A stretch of 64,000 bases of DNA from Fictibacillus nanhaiensis (GCA_016401345.1 JAEACG010000001.1:496001-560000); one strand, 5' to 3'; numbered from the stretch's first letter, positions 8,752-18,397 are shown. The notes: generated from the sequence alone by a model not told the origin. Translations and numbers: made by a program.

Positions 8752-9639
8752 TTGAAAAGATTTTATCAAATTTATTCTATTATTACTTCACTAGGTATGT
8801 TGCTCGTATTACTGATGGGAGCTGTTGTAACAAAAACTGGCTCTGGTGACGGATGCGGTAACTCATGGCCTCTCTGTTATGGAGAAATCTTACCTACTGC
8901 ACCAAAACTTGAAACCATAATTGAAGTAAGTCATCGGTTTGTATCAGCATGGCTTGGGCTGCTCGTTATCATACTCGCGATTTGGGCTTGGAGACGAGAA
9001 CCACATAGAAAAGAAATAAAGATATTAGCTGGATCAGCTGTATTCTTTATTATCCTTCAAGGCCTTCTAGGAGCCGCTGCAGTAATTTGGAGCCAATCTT
9101 CAGCCGTTCTTGCATCTCATTTCGGCTTTTCACTAGTTTCGTTCGCGAGTGTTCTCTTGATAGCGATTCTTTCTTTTGAAGATCCTGATCGTCCATTTAT
9201 TGCAAAAGTATCACCCGCATTTAAAAAGAACATCTACTGGTTATTCGCTTATCTGTATGCTGTTGTATACACGGGTGCGCTCGTAAGGCATACTGGCTCG
9301 AGCATGGGTTGTGGTCCTGAGTTCCCTTTATGTAACGGAACCATATTCGCAACGATAGGTTCTCAAGCAAGCATTCATCTGTTGCACCGTATTGCAGCTA
9401 TCGTCCTGTTTATTTGGATCGTATATGCTTGGTATCATGCTCGAAAATACTATAGCGATCAAAAAGTAGTAACAAAAGGATTTCAGTTCGCTCTACTTTT
9501 CGTCATTCTCCAAGGTGTATCTGGAGCATTGATCGTTTATTCCAACTTAAATTTATTCGTGGCCCTTGGTCATGGATTGATCATTTCCTTCTTGTTTGGA
9601 ACGCTGAGCTACTTAGCGTTAATCGTCTATCGAAAGTAA
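8752..9639 (+). CDS. ctaA: Haem A synthase
   Basis: This 295-residue protein with eight membrane helices oxidises haem O to haem A for the caa3 oxidase. Conserved parts are the extracellular Cys pair in TGSGDGCGNSWPLC, the haem-ligand histidines in EVSHRF and ASHFGFS, and the matching second-half elements RHTGSSMGCGPEFPLC, LLHRIAA and LGHGLII. TTG at 8752 is chosen as start because the upstream GTG at 8743 lies inside the AGGTG ribosome binding site. The resulting MKRFYQIYSI start fits B. subtilis CtaA. A strong terminator follows. Confidence 0.94.
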   Translation: MKRFYQIYSIITSLGMLLVLLMGAVVTKTGSGDGCGNSWPLCYGEILPTAPKLETIIEVSHRFVSAWLGLLVIILAIWAWRREPHRKEIKILAGSAVFFIILQGLLGAAAVIWSQSSAVLASHFGFSLVSFASVLLIAILSFEDPDRPFIAKVSPAFKKNIYWLFAYLYAVVYTGALVRHTGSSMGCGPEFPLCNGTIFATIGSQASIHLLHRIAAIVLFIWIVYAWYHARKYYSDQKVVTKGFQFALLFVILQGVSGALIVYSNLNLFVALGHGLIISFLFGTLSYLALIVYRK

Positions 9640-9647
9640 ATCAAAAA

Positions 9648-9682
9648 AACCAAGGTGCACGTTTTGCACCTTGGTTTTTTTA
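9648..9682 (+). terminator. Intrinsic terminator of ctaA
   Basis: The stem AACCAAGGTGCA pairs with TGCACCTTGGTT around a CGTT loop, and a run of seven T follows. Confidence 0.93.
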
Positions 9683-9686
9683 TTTT

Positions 9687-9895
9687 GCTGTTTCTAAATG
9701 ATTGTTGCTTTTAACTCCTTGTCACCTTTGACAATTGATTGGAATGGAAGGCGCGAGACTCCTACGGGACAGGCGGGCAGGTGAGACACTTAAGAGTGAA
9801 ACGTACGAATGTGGCTCACCGCCTGCCCCGTGGAAAGCGAGCAGCCTGTAACGGAAATCAACACTTTCAAGATCAACAAAGTTTACGAAAACAGC
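9687..9895 (+). repeat. Interspersed repeat, copy 1
   Basis: This is an AT-poor element of about 209 bp between the ctaA terminator and the pycA stop. Its ends are imperfect inverted repeats: GCTGTTTCTAAATGATTGTT on the left, and a right end that reads GCTGTTTTCGTAAACTTTG on the other strand. The interior carries GGAAGGCGCGAGACTCCTAC, a large G+C dyad (GCAGGTGAG against CTCACCGCCTG) and GGAAAGCGAG followed by ACGGAAATCAAC. I recognise the type as one scattered in intergenic regions of many Bacillaceae. It lies eight bases from the pycA stop, so it is probably transcribed as the pycA 3' end. Confidence 0.75.
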
Positions 9896-9903
9896 TTTTA
9901 TTT

Positions 9904-12900
9904 TTACTTGATCAACTCTATTAAAAGATCGCCAGCAGCGATTCCTTCTCCGTTTTGAACAGAGATCTCTTTAACGGTTCCATCGAATGGAGCTTGAACG
10001 GTTGTTTCCATCTTCATGGCTTCAGTAATCATCAGATGATCACCTTTTTTAACCTTTTCTCCTTGTTCAACTAAAACCTTTATCACCGTTCCTGGCATAC
10101 TTGCACCAATTTGAGATGGGTTTGAAGGATCTACTTTTTGTTTTGCAGATACGGTTACTTTTGCACTTTCATCGATTACTACGATCTCACGCGATTGACC
10201 GTTAAGTTCAAAGTAAAGTACTCTAGATCCATCGTTCTGAGCTTCACCGATTGAAACGAGCTTCACGATTAAAGTCTTACCTTGTTCAATTTCGACTTCA
10301 ATCTCTTCCCCTAGCTTCATTCCATAAAAGAATGTTGGCGTATCAAGAACTGAGATATCACCGAATTGTGAATACATCTTTTCACGATCTAAGAATACTT
10401 TTGGATATAGCGCATACGCCAAAACATCAAAACTTGTTACTTGGCGATTGATCTTATGGAATAACGTTTCCTTAATGTCATTAAAATCAGCAGCTTCTAA
10501 AAGCTCTCCAGGCCTCTCTGACAAAGGTTCTCTTCCTTTTAAGATGATACGCTGCAACTCTTTAGGAAAACCTTCGTACGGCTGCCCCAGGTACCCTTGA
10601 AAGAATTCTACAACAGAATCAGGAAAATCTAATGAATCTCCTCGATCATAAACATCATCTTCCGTTAAGTTGTTCTGAACCATATACAGAGCCATGTCAC
10701 CTACAACTTTTGACGATGGTGTAACTTTAACCACATCGCCAAACATATCATTCACTCTGCGATACATCTGTTTGACTTCATCCCAGCGGTCTCCAAGACC
10801 GACTGCCTTTGCTTGCTGCTGAAGATTACTAAACTGCCCGCCTGGCATCTCATGCTCATAAACTTCCGGATCTGGTGCAGCCGAATTGCTTTCGAACCCT
10901 GAGTAATATTTTCTGATATCTTCCCAGTAAGAAGATAGATCTTTAACATGATCAATGTTCAAATCTGGCTGTCTTTCGTTCCCTGCTAACGCGTAGTAGA
11001 GTGAATTAGCACTAGGTTGAGAGGTCTGACCCGCCATAGAACTTACAGCAACGTCTACGATATCAACACCTGCTTCAGCCGCTTTTGCGTAAGTATAGAT
11101 TCCGTTACCACTCGTGTCATGCGTATGAAGATGGATTGGAATTTCGACCGCTTGCTTAAGCGCTGATACTAAGTCATAAGCAGCTTGAGGTTTTAATAGT
11201 CCAGCCATATCTTTAATAGCTAGTATATGTGCTCCTTCCGCTTCAAGTTCTTTCGCGAGATTCACATAATATTTCAGATCATATTTCGTGCGGTTCGGGT
11301 CTAAAATATCTCCTGTATAGCAGATGGCTGCTTCGGCAATTTTTCCTGTCTCACGAACAGCTCTGATTGCCACTTTCATCCCTTCCACCCAGTTTAGGCT
11401 ATCAAAGATTCGGAACACATCGATTCCTGCCATTGCTGACTTTTTAACGAACTCTTCAACGACATTATCTGGATAGTTTTTGTAACCTACTGCGTTTGAA
11501 GCTCTAAGTAACATTTGGAACAACACGTTCGGAGCTTTTTCTCTCAGCTTAATCAAGCGGTCCCATGGATCTTCATTAAGGAAACGATAAGAAACATCAA
11601 ACGTTGCTCCTCCCCACATTTCAAGTGAGAACATTTCTGGCCATAATCTTGCGGTCGGTTCAGCAATGTGCAGAAGGTCATTCGTACGAACGCGAGTTGC
11701 TAGCAATGATTGGTGACCATCTCGGAAGGTTGTATCCGTAAGTAAGAGTTTCTTTTGATCCTTTATCCAGCGAGACACAGCTTCTGGCCCCTCAGCGTCT
11801 AACAATTGCTTCGTTCCATTTGGAATTGGTTCTGAGTGCTTTATTTTTGGAATACGAGGTTTAGCAAAATTAGGTTTCTCCTGCTTAGCGAGTCCCGGGA
11901 AACCATTAATTGTTGTTGCACCGATATAGGAAAGCATCTTCGTTCCTCTATCTTTACGCTTAGGAAAGACGAAGAGTTCACTGCTTGTATCAATGAAAGA
12001 AGTATCATAATCACCTGATAAAAACTTCTGGTGTGTTACAACGTTCTCAAGGAAAGCAATGTTTGTTTTAATCCCACGAATACGAAACTCTTTTAAGTTT
12101 CTTAACATTTTAGATGCTGCTTGCTCATAAGATAAAGCCCACGTAGACACTTTAACGAGTAAAGAATCATAGAAAGGAGTGATAATCGCACCTTGGAATC
12201 CATTACCAGCATCCAATCGAACTCCAAAACCTCCACCTGAACGATACGCCATGATCTTACCAGTGTCAGGCATGAACTGATTAGAAGGATCTTCTGTCGT
12301 TACTCGCGATTGGATCGCATAGCCATGACAATAAATATCTTCTTGCTTTGGAATTCCAATCTCTTTTCCATGCAACGGGTATCCTTCTGCGATAAGGATT
12401 TGCGATTGGACAATATCGATTCCAGTAACCATCTCAGTAATCGTGTGCTCCACTTGAACGCGCGGATTTACTTCTATGAAATAAAATTTGCCGTCTGGCG
12501 TTACTAGATACTCAACGGTACCTGCATTGATATACCCTACATGCTCCATCAACGATACAGCTGATTTACAGATATCATGACGAAGCTCATCAGATAGCGA
12601 GACGCTTGGTGCAACTTCAACTACTTTTTGGTGCCTTCTTTGTACAGAACAGTCACGCTCGTATAAATGCACTAAGTTCCCTTCATGATCTCCGAGTATT
12701 TGTACCTCAATATGTTTTGGGTTTTCTACAAATTTTTCTACATATACTTCATCTTTACCAAACGCGGCTTTTGCTTCTGATTTAGCACGATCGTAACTTT
12801 CTGCAAGGGAGTTTTCACTTCTGACGATACGCATTCCGCGTCCACCGCCACCCATAGATGCCTTGATGATGATTGGAAAACCATTACTTAGAGCAAAGTC

Positions 12901-13347
12901 TCTCACTTCTGAAAGACTGTTAACAGGTCCATCACTACCTGGAATTACTGGAATGTTAGCATCAATAGCAGCTTGTCTAGCTTTAACCTTATCCCCGAAT
13001 ACATCAAGATGTTTTTCGTTCGGTCCTATAAAAATGATGCCTTCTTCACTACAGCGTTCTGCAAATTCCTTGTTCTCTGACAAAAAACCATATCCAGGAT
13101 GAACTGCGTCGATACCATTTGCTTTTGCAATCTCGATAATACCTTCAATATCCAGATAAGCATCGATCGGTTTCTTTCCTTCGCCTACTAGATAGGCTTC
13201 ATCTGCTTTATAACGATGATAAGATCCCGTATCTTCTTTCGAATAAATAGCTACTGTTCGTATATCTAGTTCGGTACAAGCTCTGAAAATCCGAATTGCA
13301 ATTTCCCCACGGTTTGCTACTAAGACTTTGCTGATTTTTCTACTCAT
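9904..13347 (-). CDS. pycA: Pyruvate carboxylase
   Basis: This 1147-residue biotin enzyme converts pyruvate, bicarbonate and ATP to oxaloacetate and replenishes the citric acid cycle. From the N-terminus it has a biotin carboxylase/ATP-grasp domain (about 1-455, with the glycine-rich GGGGRGMR loop), a carboxyltransferase TIM barrel (about 530-800, beginning LLLTDTTFRDGHQS), a linker/allosteric domain, and a biotinyl domain with biotin on Lys1112 in EAMKME. Length is normal for a single-chain enzyme. The ATG follows AAAGGAGAGG. It lies 22 bases after ftsW in the same direction, as in B. subtilis. Confidence 0.97.
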   Translation of the reverse strand: MSRKISKVLVANRGEIAIRIFRACTELDIRTVAIYSKEDTGSYHRYKADEAYLVGEGKKPIDAYLDIEGIIEIAKANGIDAVHPGYGFLSENKEFAERCSEEGIIFIGPNEKHLDVFGDKVKARQAAIDANIPVIPGSDGPVNSLSEVRDFALSNGFPIIIKASMGGGGRGMRIVRSENSLAESYDRAKSEAKAAFGKDEVYVEKFVENPKHIEVQILGDHEGNLVHLYERDCSVQRRHQKVVEVAPSVSLSDELRHDICKSAVSLMEHVGYINAGTVEYLVTPDGKFYFIEVNPRVQVEHTITEMVTGIDIVQSQILIAEGYPLHGKEIGIPKQEDIYCHGYAIQSRVTTEDPSNQFMPDTGKIMAYRSGGGFGVRLDAGNGFQGAIITPFYDSLLVKVSTWALSYEQAASKMLRNLKEFRIRGIKTNIAFLENVVTHQKFLSGDYDTSFIDTSSELFVFPKRKDRGTKMLSYIGATTINGFPGLAKQEKPNFAKPRIPKIKHSEPIPNGTKQLLDAEGPEAVSRWIKDQKKLLLTDTTFRDGHQSLLATRVRTNDLLHIAEPTARLWPEMFSLEMWGGATFDVSYRFLNEDPWDRLIKLREKAPNVLFQMLLRASNAVGYKNYPDNVVEEFVKKSAMAGIDVFRIFDSLNWVEGMKVAIRAVRETGKIAEAAICYTGDILDPNRTKYDLKYYVNLAKELEAEGAHILAIKDMAGLLKPQAAYDLVSALKQAVEIPIHLHTHDTSGNGIYTYAKAAEAGVDIVDVAVSSMAGQTSQPSANSLYYALAGNERQPDLNIDHVKDLSSYWEDIRKYYSGFESNSAAPDPEVYEHEMPGGQFSNLQQQAKAVGLGDRWDEVKQMYRRVNDMFGDVVKVTPSSKVVGDMALYMVQNNLTEDDVYDRGDSLDFPDSVVEFFQGYLGQPYEGFPKELQRIILKGREPLSERPGELLEAADFNDIKETLFHKINRQVTSFDVLAYALYPKVFLDREKMYSQFGDISVLDTPTFFYGMKLGEEIEVEIEQGKTLIVKLVSIGEAQNDGSRVLYFELNGQSREIVVIDESAKVTVSAKQKVDPSNPSQIGASMPGTVIKVLVEQGEKVKKGDHLMITEAMKMETTVQAPFDGTVKEISVQNGEGIAAGDLLIELIK

Positions 13348-13369
13348 ACAAGTTCCTCTCCTTTTACCG

Positions 13370-14536
13370 TTACATGATAGCTTTTATCTTTCTGTTTACT
13401 TCGGGCTTTTTATCTGGGACTTTCTTGTTCAGATTTACTTTTGCAGAAATATTTATAAGAATCCCCATCGATGTTAGAAACAAAAGAAGGGATGAGCCCC
13501 CATACGAAATAAATGGTAACGGAACACCAGTAATCGGCAATAACCCTACTGCTGCACCTAGATTGACCACTGTTTGAATACCTATCATTCCAGCGATACC
13601 AAAAGCTAATAAGCTTGAATATGTATCATTACTTTGCATGCCAATATAAAATCCTTTTAAAACGATATACCCTAACAAGGCGATGATCAAAAATACTCCA
13701 ATAAAACCTAGTTCTTCTGCGATGATGGCAATTATAAAATCTGTATGTGGTTCTGGGAGGAATCCATATTTCTGAATACTCTCACCCAGACCTGATCCTG
13801 TCATTCCCCCTGCAGCGATAGAAATATATCCATTAACAAGCTGATAACCGTCGCCCGCAGGATTTTTAAAGGGTGCATAAGCTGCATCGAAACGGGAAAG
13901 TTGTTCTGGGGTTAAACGAAGGAATATACCTAACCCTACGATACCCGCTAAAGCTGCCATTGAAAAAATATGTTTAAACTTTATACCTGAACAGAACAGA
14001 ATAACTCCAGCAACACCTGAAACGATAATGCCTGTCCCTAAATCTGGCTGTCTCAATATCAATAGAAACATGATGGCGAAAATCGTTAGTGGAGGAATGA
14101 CTCCTTTTTTGAAATCTTGCATCTTCCCTTGTTTCTTTGAATAGATTGCCGCTAAGTAGATAGCTAGTGTTAGCTTAATAAATTCAGCAGGCTGAATACC
14201 GATCGGACCTATGTATAGCCAACTTTTTGCATTGTTCACTTCTCGTCCGAACAATAAGACAAATATCAATATGAGAATTGAAAAGACGACGATAGGCATC
14301 ATTAACTTTTTGTAGATTTGTATATTGAACCTCATGGTAAAATACATGAGCCCTATCCCAACTAGCAGAAAGACAAGTTGTCTTGAAAAGAAAAAGCTAC
14401 TGCTGTAATCGTATTTATTAATCGTTACCCCTATACTCGCGCTGTAGATCATGACTAATCCAGCACTGCACAATAATAGTACGGCTACTATCAAAGAATA
14501 GTCATAGGGTCTTACTGCTTTTTTCACGTTGTTCAC
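13370..14536 (-). CDS. ftsW: FtsW/RodA/SpoVE-family glycosyltransferase (FtsW)
   Basis: This 388-residue SEDS-family membrane protein has about ten helices and polymerises peptidoglycan glycan strands at the division septum. Family signatures include QPDLGTGIIV in the middle and the C-terminal PLPFISYGGSSLL with upstream NLGAAVGLLPITG. The position directly upstream of pycA is that of ftsW (ylaO) in B. subtilis, which is why FtsW is preferred over RodA or SpoVE. The start is either GTG at 14536 or GTG at 14527; both have nearby purine-rich sites. Confidence 0.9.
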   Translation of the reverse strand: MNNVKKAVRPYDYSLIVAVLLLCSAGLVMIYSASIGVTINKYDYSSSFFFSRQLVFLLVGIGLMYFTMRFNIQIYKKLMMPIVVFSILILIFVLLFGREVNNAKSWLYIGPIGIQPAEFIKLTLAIYLAAIYSKKQGKMQDFKKGVIPPLTIFAIMFLLILRQPDLGTGIIVSGVAGVILFCSGIKFKHIFSMAALAGIVGLGIFLRLTPEQLSRFDAAYAPFKNPAGDGYQLVNGYISIAAGGMTGSGLGESIQKYGFLPEPHTDFIIAIIAEELGFIGVFLIIALLGYIVLKGFYIGMQSNDTYSSLLAFGIAGMIGIQTVVNLGAAVGLLPITGVPLPFISYGGSSLLLFLTSMGILINISAKVNLNKKVPDKKPEVNRKIKAIM

Positions 14537-14678
14537 CTTTCTCCTCTCTTCTGAAGTCTTGAAACTGCATCTTTATAATTATTAGATATTGTATCACATA
14601 AACCTTTTTTATTTATGATACAACACTACAGCTTCAGCTTCTTATACTATTTCGAAGGTTTTATCTTGTTTTTGAATA

Positions 14679-14889
14679 GGCTCTAACCTACAGAATAGTT
14701 GCTTTTCATTTTCATAGTCCTCTTTGAACAGTTGTGTGGAGTGGAAGGTGCGTGACTACCACATTAGAAACTTCTTGCAGTCCTCAGACAAAGAAGCTTA
14801 CTGCGAACACATCAAGTTGAAGACATAGGAGCAAGAGTGCTTCCTTTAAGATGACAGGACCAAAAGCAACAAAATTTACGAAAACAGCC
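14679..14889 (+). repeat. Interspersed repeat, copy 2 (degenerate)
   Basis: The ends match copy 1: GTTGCTTTTCATTTTC on the left, GGAGTGGAAGGTGCGTGACT inside the left arm, and AGCAACAAAATTTACGAAAA at the right end. The interior has diverged and lost most of the G+C dyad. Orientation is the same as copy 1, about 5 kb away. Confidence 0.65.
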
Positions 14890-14921
14890 TATTATTAAAA
14901 TACAAACTTAGTTATATATAT

Positions 14922-14957
14922 AAAAAAATCCAGTCCAATTTACATTCTCGGACTGGG
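14922..14957 (-). terminator. Intrinsic terminator of ylaN
   Basis: The minus strand forms a CCAGTCC/GGACTGG stem followed by ATTTTTTT. Confidence 0.88.
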
Positions 14958-14963
14958 TGTCGA

Positions 14964-15245
14964 TCATTTTTTCATTGAGGCATCGTGCAAAGCAGTTAAC
15001 TGCTTTTCAAGTGATTCTAATAATTTCTTACCTGCTTCTTCTTCCACCAGGTTTAAACGGACTGCAAAATCTATTTCACGGGATAAACCAAACATTTGCG
15101 TATCCAATACTTCCTCATAGAGGGGACATTGTGGCATTGTTAAGTTTTCCATTTGAACTTCAATTAGTTTCAGGATTTTGTCTGCATCTGCTTTTAATAG
15201 TTCAAATGCCCTTTCCCGATGTCCAGTTGCCATCTCAGCTGACAA
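14964..15245 (-). CDS. ylaN: YlaN family protein (UPF0358)
   Basis: This 93-residue helical cytoplasmic protein is close to B. subtilis YlaN, with the conserved core [20 protein letters not shown]. The TTG at 15245 is the likely start, with GGAGG eight bases upstream, and this gives the expected length. The family is widespread in Bacillales; in Staphylococcus it has been linked to iron homeostasis and to the Fur regulator, which I recall but cannot check here. It is transcribed alone and ends at a strong terminator. It is divergent from the YlaL-like gene. Confidence 0.9.
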   Translation of the reverse strand: MSAEMATGHRERAFELLKADADKILKLIEVQMENLTMPQCPLYEEVLDTQMFGLSREIDFAVRLNLVEEEAGKKLLESLEKQLTALHDASMKK

Positions 15246-15376
15246 TGATCATCCCTCCGTTCGACACGATTTCTACCTTTAAATATAAAGGTTTGCATAA
15301 AAAAAATCAACATATTACAGTATTCTTATAATCGTGCTATGCTTTTTATAGCGTTTTCAAATTCAAGGAGGTTTAT

Positions 15377-15886
15377 ATGGAGTTCATCGTTGCATTAAAC
15401 GGAAAAGTAAACTATCCCCTTACATTAGATCCAGGAGTATGGATTTTTGATGATAGAAAAGAGGATTTACACACATTGTTCGATTTAGATAAATCGAAGG
15501 AAAACGAGCAAGAAAAATACTTAAAAGAAGTGTCTGCACATTGGGACCGCGAATTACAAGAGGGTGCCGTTCCCCCTTCAGAGCAAGAGCAAAAGAAAAA
15601 AAGTTCAAAAACCACTTTAAAAGAAACATTATTATCAAGTTCATTTGCAATCTCTCTATCCTATTTTATCTATAATGCACAACCGCTCCCTGACGCAGAA
15701 AAAGTTAGGCTAGAGTCAGGGGACGGTAGCGTTGAAATCACACTTGAGGAAGCACAAAACGGATACTTTGCTTTTTCTAACAGTGGAAAACCGCTAAAAG
15801 AAGACGGTCCTGTACATTTTTATTTTGGTGATGGTCGCAACAAAGAAAATCCGATCAAACACATTTCAGCAGTAACGATTCTTTAA
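15377..15886 (+). CDS. YlaL-like protein
   Basis: This 169-residue protein begins MEFIVALNGKVNYPLTLDPGVWIFDDRKEDL, a form characteristic of B. subtilis YlaL, and the position between the ylaN and ylaK genes fits. The middle (residues about 75-115) is charged and then mildly hydrophobic (SSSFAISLSYFIYNAQPLP). The C-terminal half looks like a beta-rich domain. Family members are sometimes annotated as peptidyl-prolyl isomerases, but I see no feature that proves this. An AAGGAGG site precedes the ATG. Confidence 0.7.
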   Translation: MEFIVALNGKVNYPLTLDPGVWIFDDRKEDLHTLFDLDKSKENEQEKYLKEVSAHWDRELQEGAVPPSEQEQKKKSSKTTLKETLLSSSFAISLSYFIYNAQPLPDAEKVRLESGDGSVEITLEEAQNGYFAFSNSGKPLKEDGPVHFYFGDGRNKENPIKHISAVTIL

Positions 15887-15893
15887 TTGAAAA

Positions 15894-15926
15894 TGTAGAC
15901 AGCTCATAATTGGGCTGTCTTTTTTA
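15894..15926 (+). terminator. Intrinsic terminator of the YlaL-like gene
   Basis: The stem AGACAGC/GCTGTCT is followed by TTTTTT. Confidence 0.85.
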
Positions 15927-15940
15927 ATGACCATACAAAT

Positions 15941-17275
15941 TTATAATAGATCTGCCGCAATCTGAGCTAGCGATGAACGTTCTCCTTTTTCTAAGCGAAC
16001 ATGCCCACTCAATGCTTGATCTTTAAATTTCTCTACTACATACGTTAATCCGTTAGTAAATTCATCTAAATACGGATGATCGATCTGTTGAGGATCTCCT
16101 AAGAGAACGATCTTACTGCCTTCTCCGACACGTGTTAAAATGGTCTTTACTTCATGCTTCGTTAAATTTTGGGCTTCATCTATGATGATAAATTGGTCCG
16201 GCAAACTTCTTCCTCGAATATAAGTCAGTGCTTCAACATGAATTGAACCGATACCAGCTAAAATCTTTTCCAGTTCACCTGATTTTTTTGTATTAAATAA
16301 ATATTCTAAGTTGTCATAGACAGGTTGCATCCACGGTTTTAATTTTTCTTCTTTTTCCCCTGGCAGATAGCCGATATCTTTTCCGACCGGAACGATCGGG
16401 CGAGCGATAAAAAGCTTGATATAATCTTTCAAATCCTCTGTTTGAAGAAGTGCTGCAGCGAGCGTTATCAGTGTTTTTCCAGTTCCAGCTTTACCGATCA
16501 GAGTTACGAGTGGCAAATCTTTTCTAAGAAGTAACTCAAACGCCATCTTTTGCTGAACATTTCTTGCTCGAATTCCCCATATTTGTTCTGAATCATATCG
16601 AAGCGGCTTTAATGTCTTTCCGAATTCATCAACTTTTCCAAGAGCAGAAACCGAAGATCTGAACACATCCTTTAAGATTACAAATTGGTGAGGATGAAAT
16701 GAGTGACCTGTCAACTCGATCAGTTGAAGTTCATTTTTTTCATAAAATTTATTCAACAGATCACCTTGTACATAAATTTCTTTATAGCCTGTGTACGTTT
16801 GATCATTCTTGTCTATAACGCGATCGCTCAGAAAATCTTCAGCTTCTATTCCAAGTGCGTCTGCTTTTACTCGGACGAGCACATCTTTTGAAACAAGTAT
16901 AACTTTTATTCCGCTTTTCTTCTCTTCTTCTTCTTGTTTTAGGTTTAAGGTAACTGCCAGTATTCGGTTATCGTTTGTTTGTTCAACAAAGGTTTCCTGA
17001 AGTCTTTTAAAGGATTTATGGTTGAGTTCTACTCGAAGCGTACCTCCATTTTCTAGAGGAACTCCTTTATGAAGCTGTCCTTTTTGTCTGACTCTATCGA
17101 TCAAACGAGAAACCTCACGTGCATTTCTTCCAATTTCGTCCATATAACGTTTCTTTGAATCCACTTCTTCTAACACGACTGCAGGAATGATCACTTCACT
17201 ATCTCCAAAGGATTGTATGGAATATGGATCCTGCAACAGCACGTTCGTATCTAGGACGTATCGTTTATTCAACAT
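15941..17275 (-). CDS. ylaK: PIN-PhoH protein (YlaK/PhoH2 type)
   Basis: This 444-residue protein joins an N-terminal PIN ribonuclease domain (about 1-130; acidic residues in YVLDTNVLLQDP and the later Asp cluster) to a C-terminal PhoH ATPase domain. The ATPase part has Walker A GKAGTGKT and Walker B FIIIDEAQN. PhoH2 proteins of this layout act as ATP-dependent RNA helicase-ribonucleases in other bacteria. The gene is monocistronic here and matches ylaK of B. subtilis in length and location. It is cytoplasmic. Confidence 0.9.
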   Translation of the reverse strand: MLNKRYVLDTNVLLQDPYSIQSFGDSEVIIPAVVLEEVDSKKRYMDEIGRNAREVSRLIDRVRQKGQLHKGVPLENGGTLRVELNHKSFKRLQETFVEQTNDNRILAVTLNLKQEEEEKKSGIKVILVSKDVLVRVKADALGIEAEDFLSDRVIDKNDQTYTGYKEIYVQGDLLNKFYEKNELQLIELTGHSFHPHQFVILKDVFRSSVSALGKVDEFGKTLKPLRYDSEQIWGIRARNVQQKMAFELLLRKDLPLVTLIGKAGTGKTLITLAAALLQTEDLKDYIKLFIARPIVPVGKDIGYLPGEKEEKLKPWMQPVYDNLEYLFNTKKSGELEKILAGIGSIHVEALTYIRGRSLPDQFIIIDEAQNLTKHEVKTILTRVGEGSKIVLLGDPQQIDHPYLDEFTNGLTYVVEKFKDQALSGHVRLEKGERSSLAQIAADLL

Positions 17276-17409
17276 TCAGCCTCCTGACTTAATGTGTTCT
17301 AGTCATTGTTCATTTAGCGTCTTTATGGACTGCCTATTAAAAATGTATGTACAAAGGAATAAAGTTAGAAGAATGTACAAAAAATAAGGAAAATGAACTG
17401 GAAGGATGA

Positions 17410-18045
17410 ATGTCATTGAAAATATTTCGTATCGTAGCCGTTCTTAGTGCTATATTCGTACTTTTTGGCTGCATGAACAATAATAATGATAACGCTCAAA
17501 ATGACCAAAACACCCCGAGGCTTACTAAAGTCAACCAAACTGCAAATAGTAAGAAGCCTCACCAGCCAAAAGGATCTCAAGAAATATCGAAACACCTTGT
17601 AGGACTCGCTACAGGTATTCCAGGTGTTGAAGATGCAACTGCAGTAGTATTAGGCCCATATGCAGTAGTAGGGATAGATGTAGATCGCAAGCTTGATAAT
17701 TCAAAGGTTGGTTCTATAAAGTATTCTGTAGCAGAATCTCTAAAAAACGATCCAAATGGAAAGAATGCACTCGTTACAGCTGATCCTGATACGGTAGAAA
17801 GACTCCGTCAGATGGGCAAACAAATCCGACAAGGTCATCCAATCGGCGGAATTATGAAGGAGCTTGCAGGGATCGTTGGACGTCTGATGCCACAAGTACC
17901 TCACAGTATACAAACGAAAAAGCCGTCTCCAACAGAAACAAACGATAGTCAATTATCAGAAAGAGAACAACAAGAGCTTAAAAACCAACAACAAAAACAA
18001 GAAAAATCAGATAAAAATCAGCCTCAACGATTGAATGAAACGTGA
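17410..18045 (+). CDS. ylaJ: YhcN/YlaJ-family sporulation lipoprotein
   Basis: This 211-residue protein has a lipoprotein signal peptide ending FVLFGCMN (lipid on the Cys near residue 21). An Asn- and Gln-rich low-complexity stretch follows, then the conserved YhcN/YlaJ core (GLATGIPGVEDATAVVLGPYAVVGIDV, about 67-93). The C-terminal tail is very hydrophilic. Members are membrane-bound lipoproteins of forespores and spores. The start is ATG at 17410 or TTG at 17416, both behind GGAAGG. It is divergent from ylaK and ends at a hairpin terminator. Confidence 0.88.
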   Translation: MSLKIFRIVAVLSAIFVLFGCMNNNNDNAQNDQNTPRLTKVNQTANSKKPHQPKGSQEISKHLVGLATGIPGVEDATAVVLGPYAVVGIDVDRKLDNSKVGSIKYSVAESLKNDPNGKNALVTADPDTVERLRQMGKQIRQGHPIGGIMKELAGIVGRLMPQVPHSIQTKKPSPTETNDSQLSEREQQELKNQQQKQEKSDKNQPQRLNET

Positions 18046-18061
18046 TTTTTTGAGATTTGTA

Positions 18062-18098
18062 AAAAAGACTCATGGCGCCTTAGCTCATGAGTCTTCTT
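18062..18098 (+). terminator. Intrinsic terminator of ylaJ
   Basis: The stem AAGACTCATG/CATGAGTCTT has a T-rich tail on the right and an A-run on the left. Confidence 0.82.
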
Positions 18099-18397
18099 TA
18101 CACTTGTTAAACACAGATGTTTTGTCGAAAATCGGATAAAAAATTTTATACTCGTAATTAATCAGAATTACCTCGTAATTAAGACAGCTTTCTCCGGATA
18201 AAATACAAATTACCTCGTAAAAAAACGATATGTGTTCGCTATAGAAAGACACTCGGTTAATTTTGTTCACCTGATGATTACGTACATTGCATTCTATCAA
18301 AAACGATCCGTTACATTCACTCTACTCGCATCCCAAGCATCGTTCGTTTAATTTTCCAATTTCTTTATGGTATACTATTTGAAAGAGGTGAAATACG
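18099..18397. other. Intergenic region with scattered short repeats
   Basis: About 300 bases without a convincing gene. The words CTCGTAATTAA (18150-18160), ATTACCTCGTAATTAA (18167-18182) and AATTACCTCGTAA (18208-18220) recur as a decayed short repeat. The ylaI promoter must lie in the right half. Confidence 0.45.

Larger units (their letters stand above)
14537..14963. other. ftsW-ylaN intergenic region
   Basis: These 427 bases hold no gene. A long inverted repeat at 14589-14623 (TTGTATCA and TGATACAA arms with ATAAA/TTTAT inside) overlaps a possible extended -10 for ftsW, TGATACAAT on the minus strand. Repeat copy 2 occupies 14679-14889 and the ylaN terminator 14922-14957. Confidence 0.5.

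Noticed and set aside
9739-9924. Open frame of about 61 codons on the plus strand
   Set aside because: It lies inside repeat copy 1 and its composition is that of the repeat; there is no ribosome binding site.
14957-15331. Plus-strand open frame opposite ylaN
   Set aside because: It is antisense to a clearly conserved gene, has no ribosome binding site and runs over the ylaN terminator and promoter.
18085-18300. Minus-strand open frame of 71 codons
   Set aside because: It contains the short repeats and the ylaJ terminator, has no convincing ribosome binding site and resembles no protein family.
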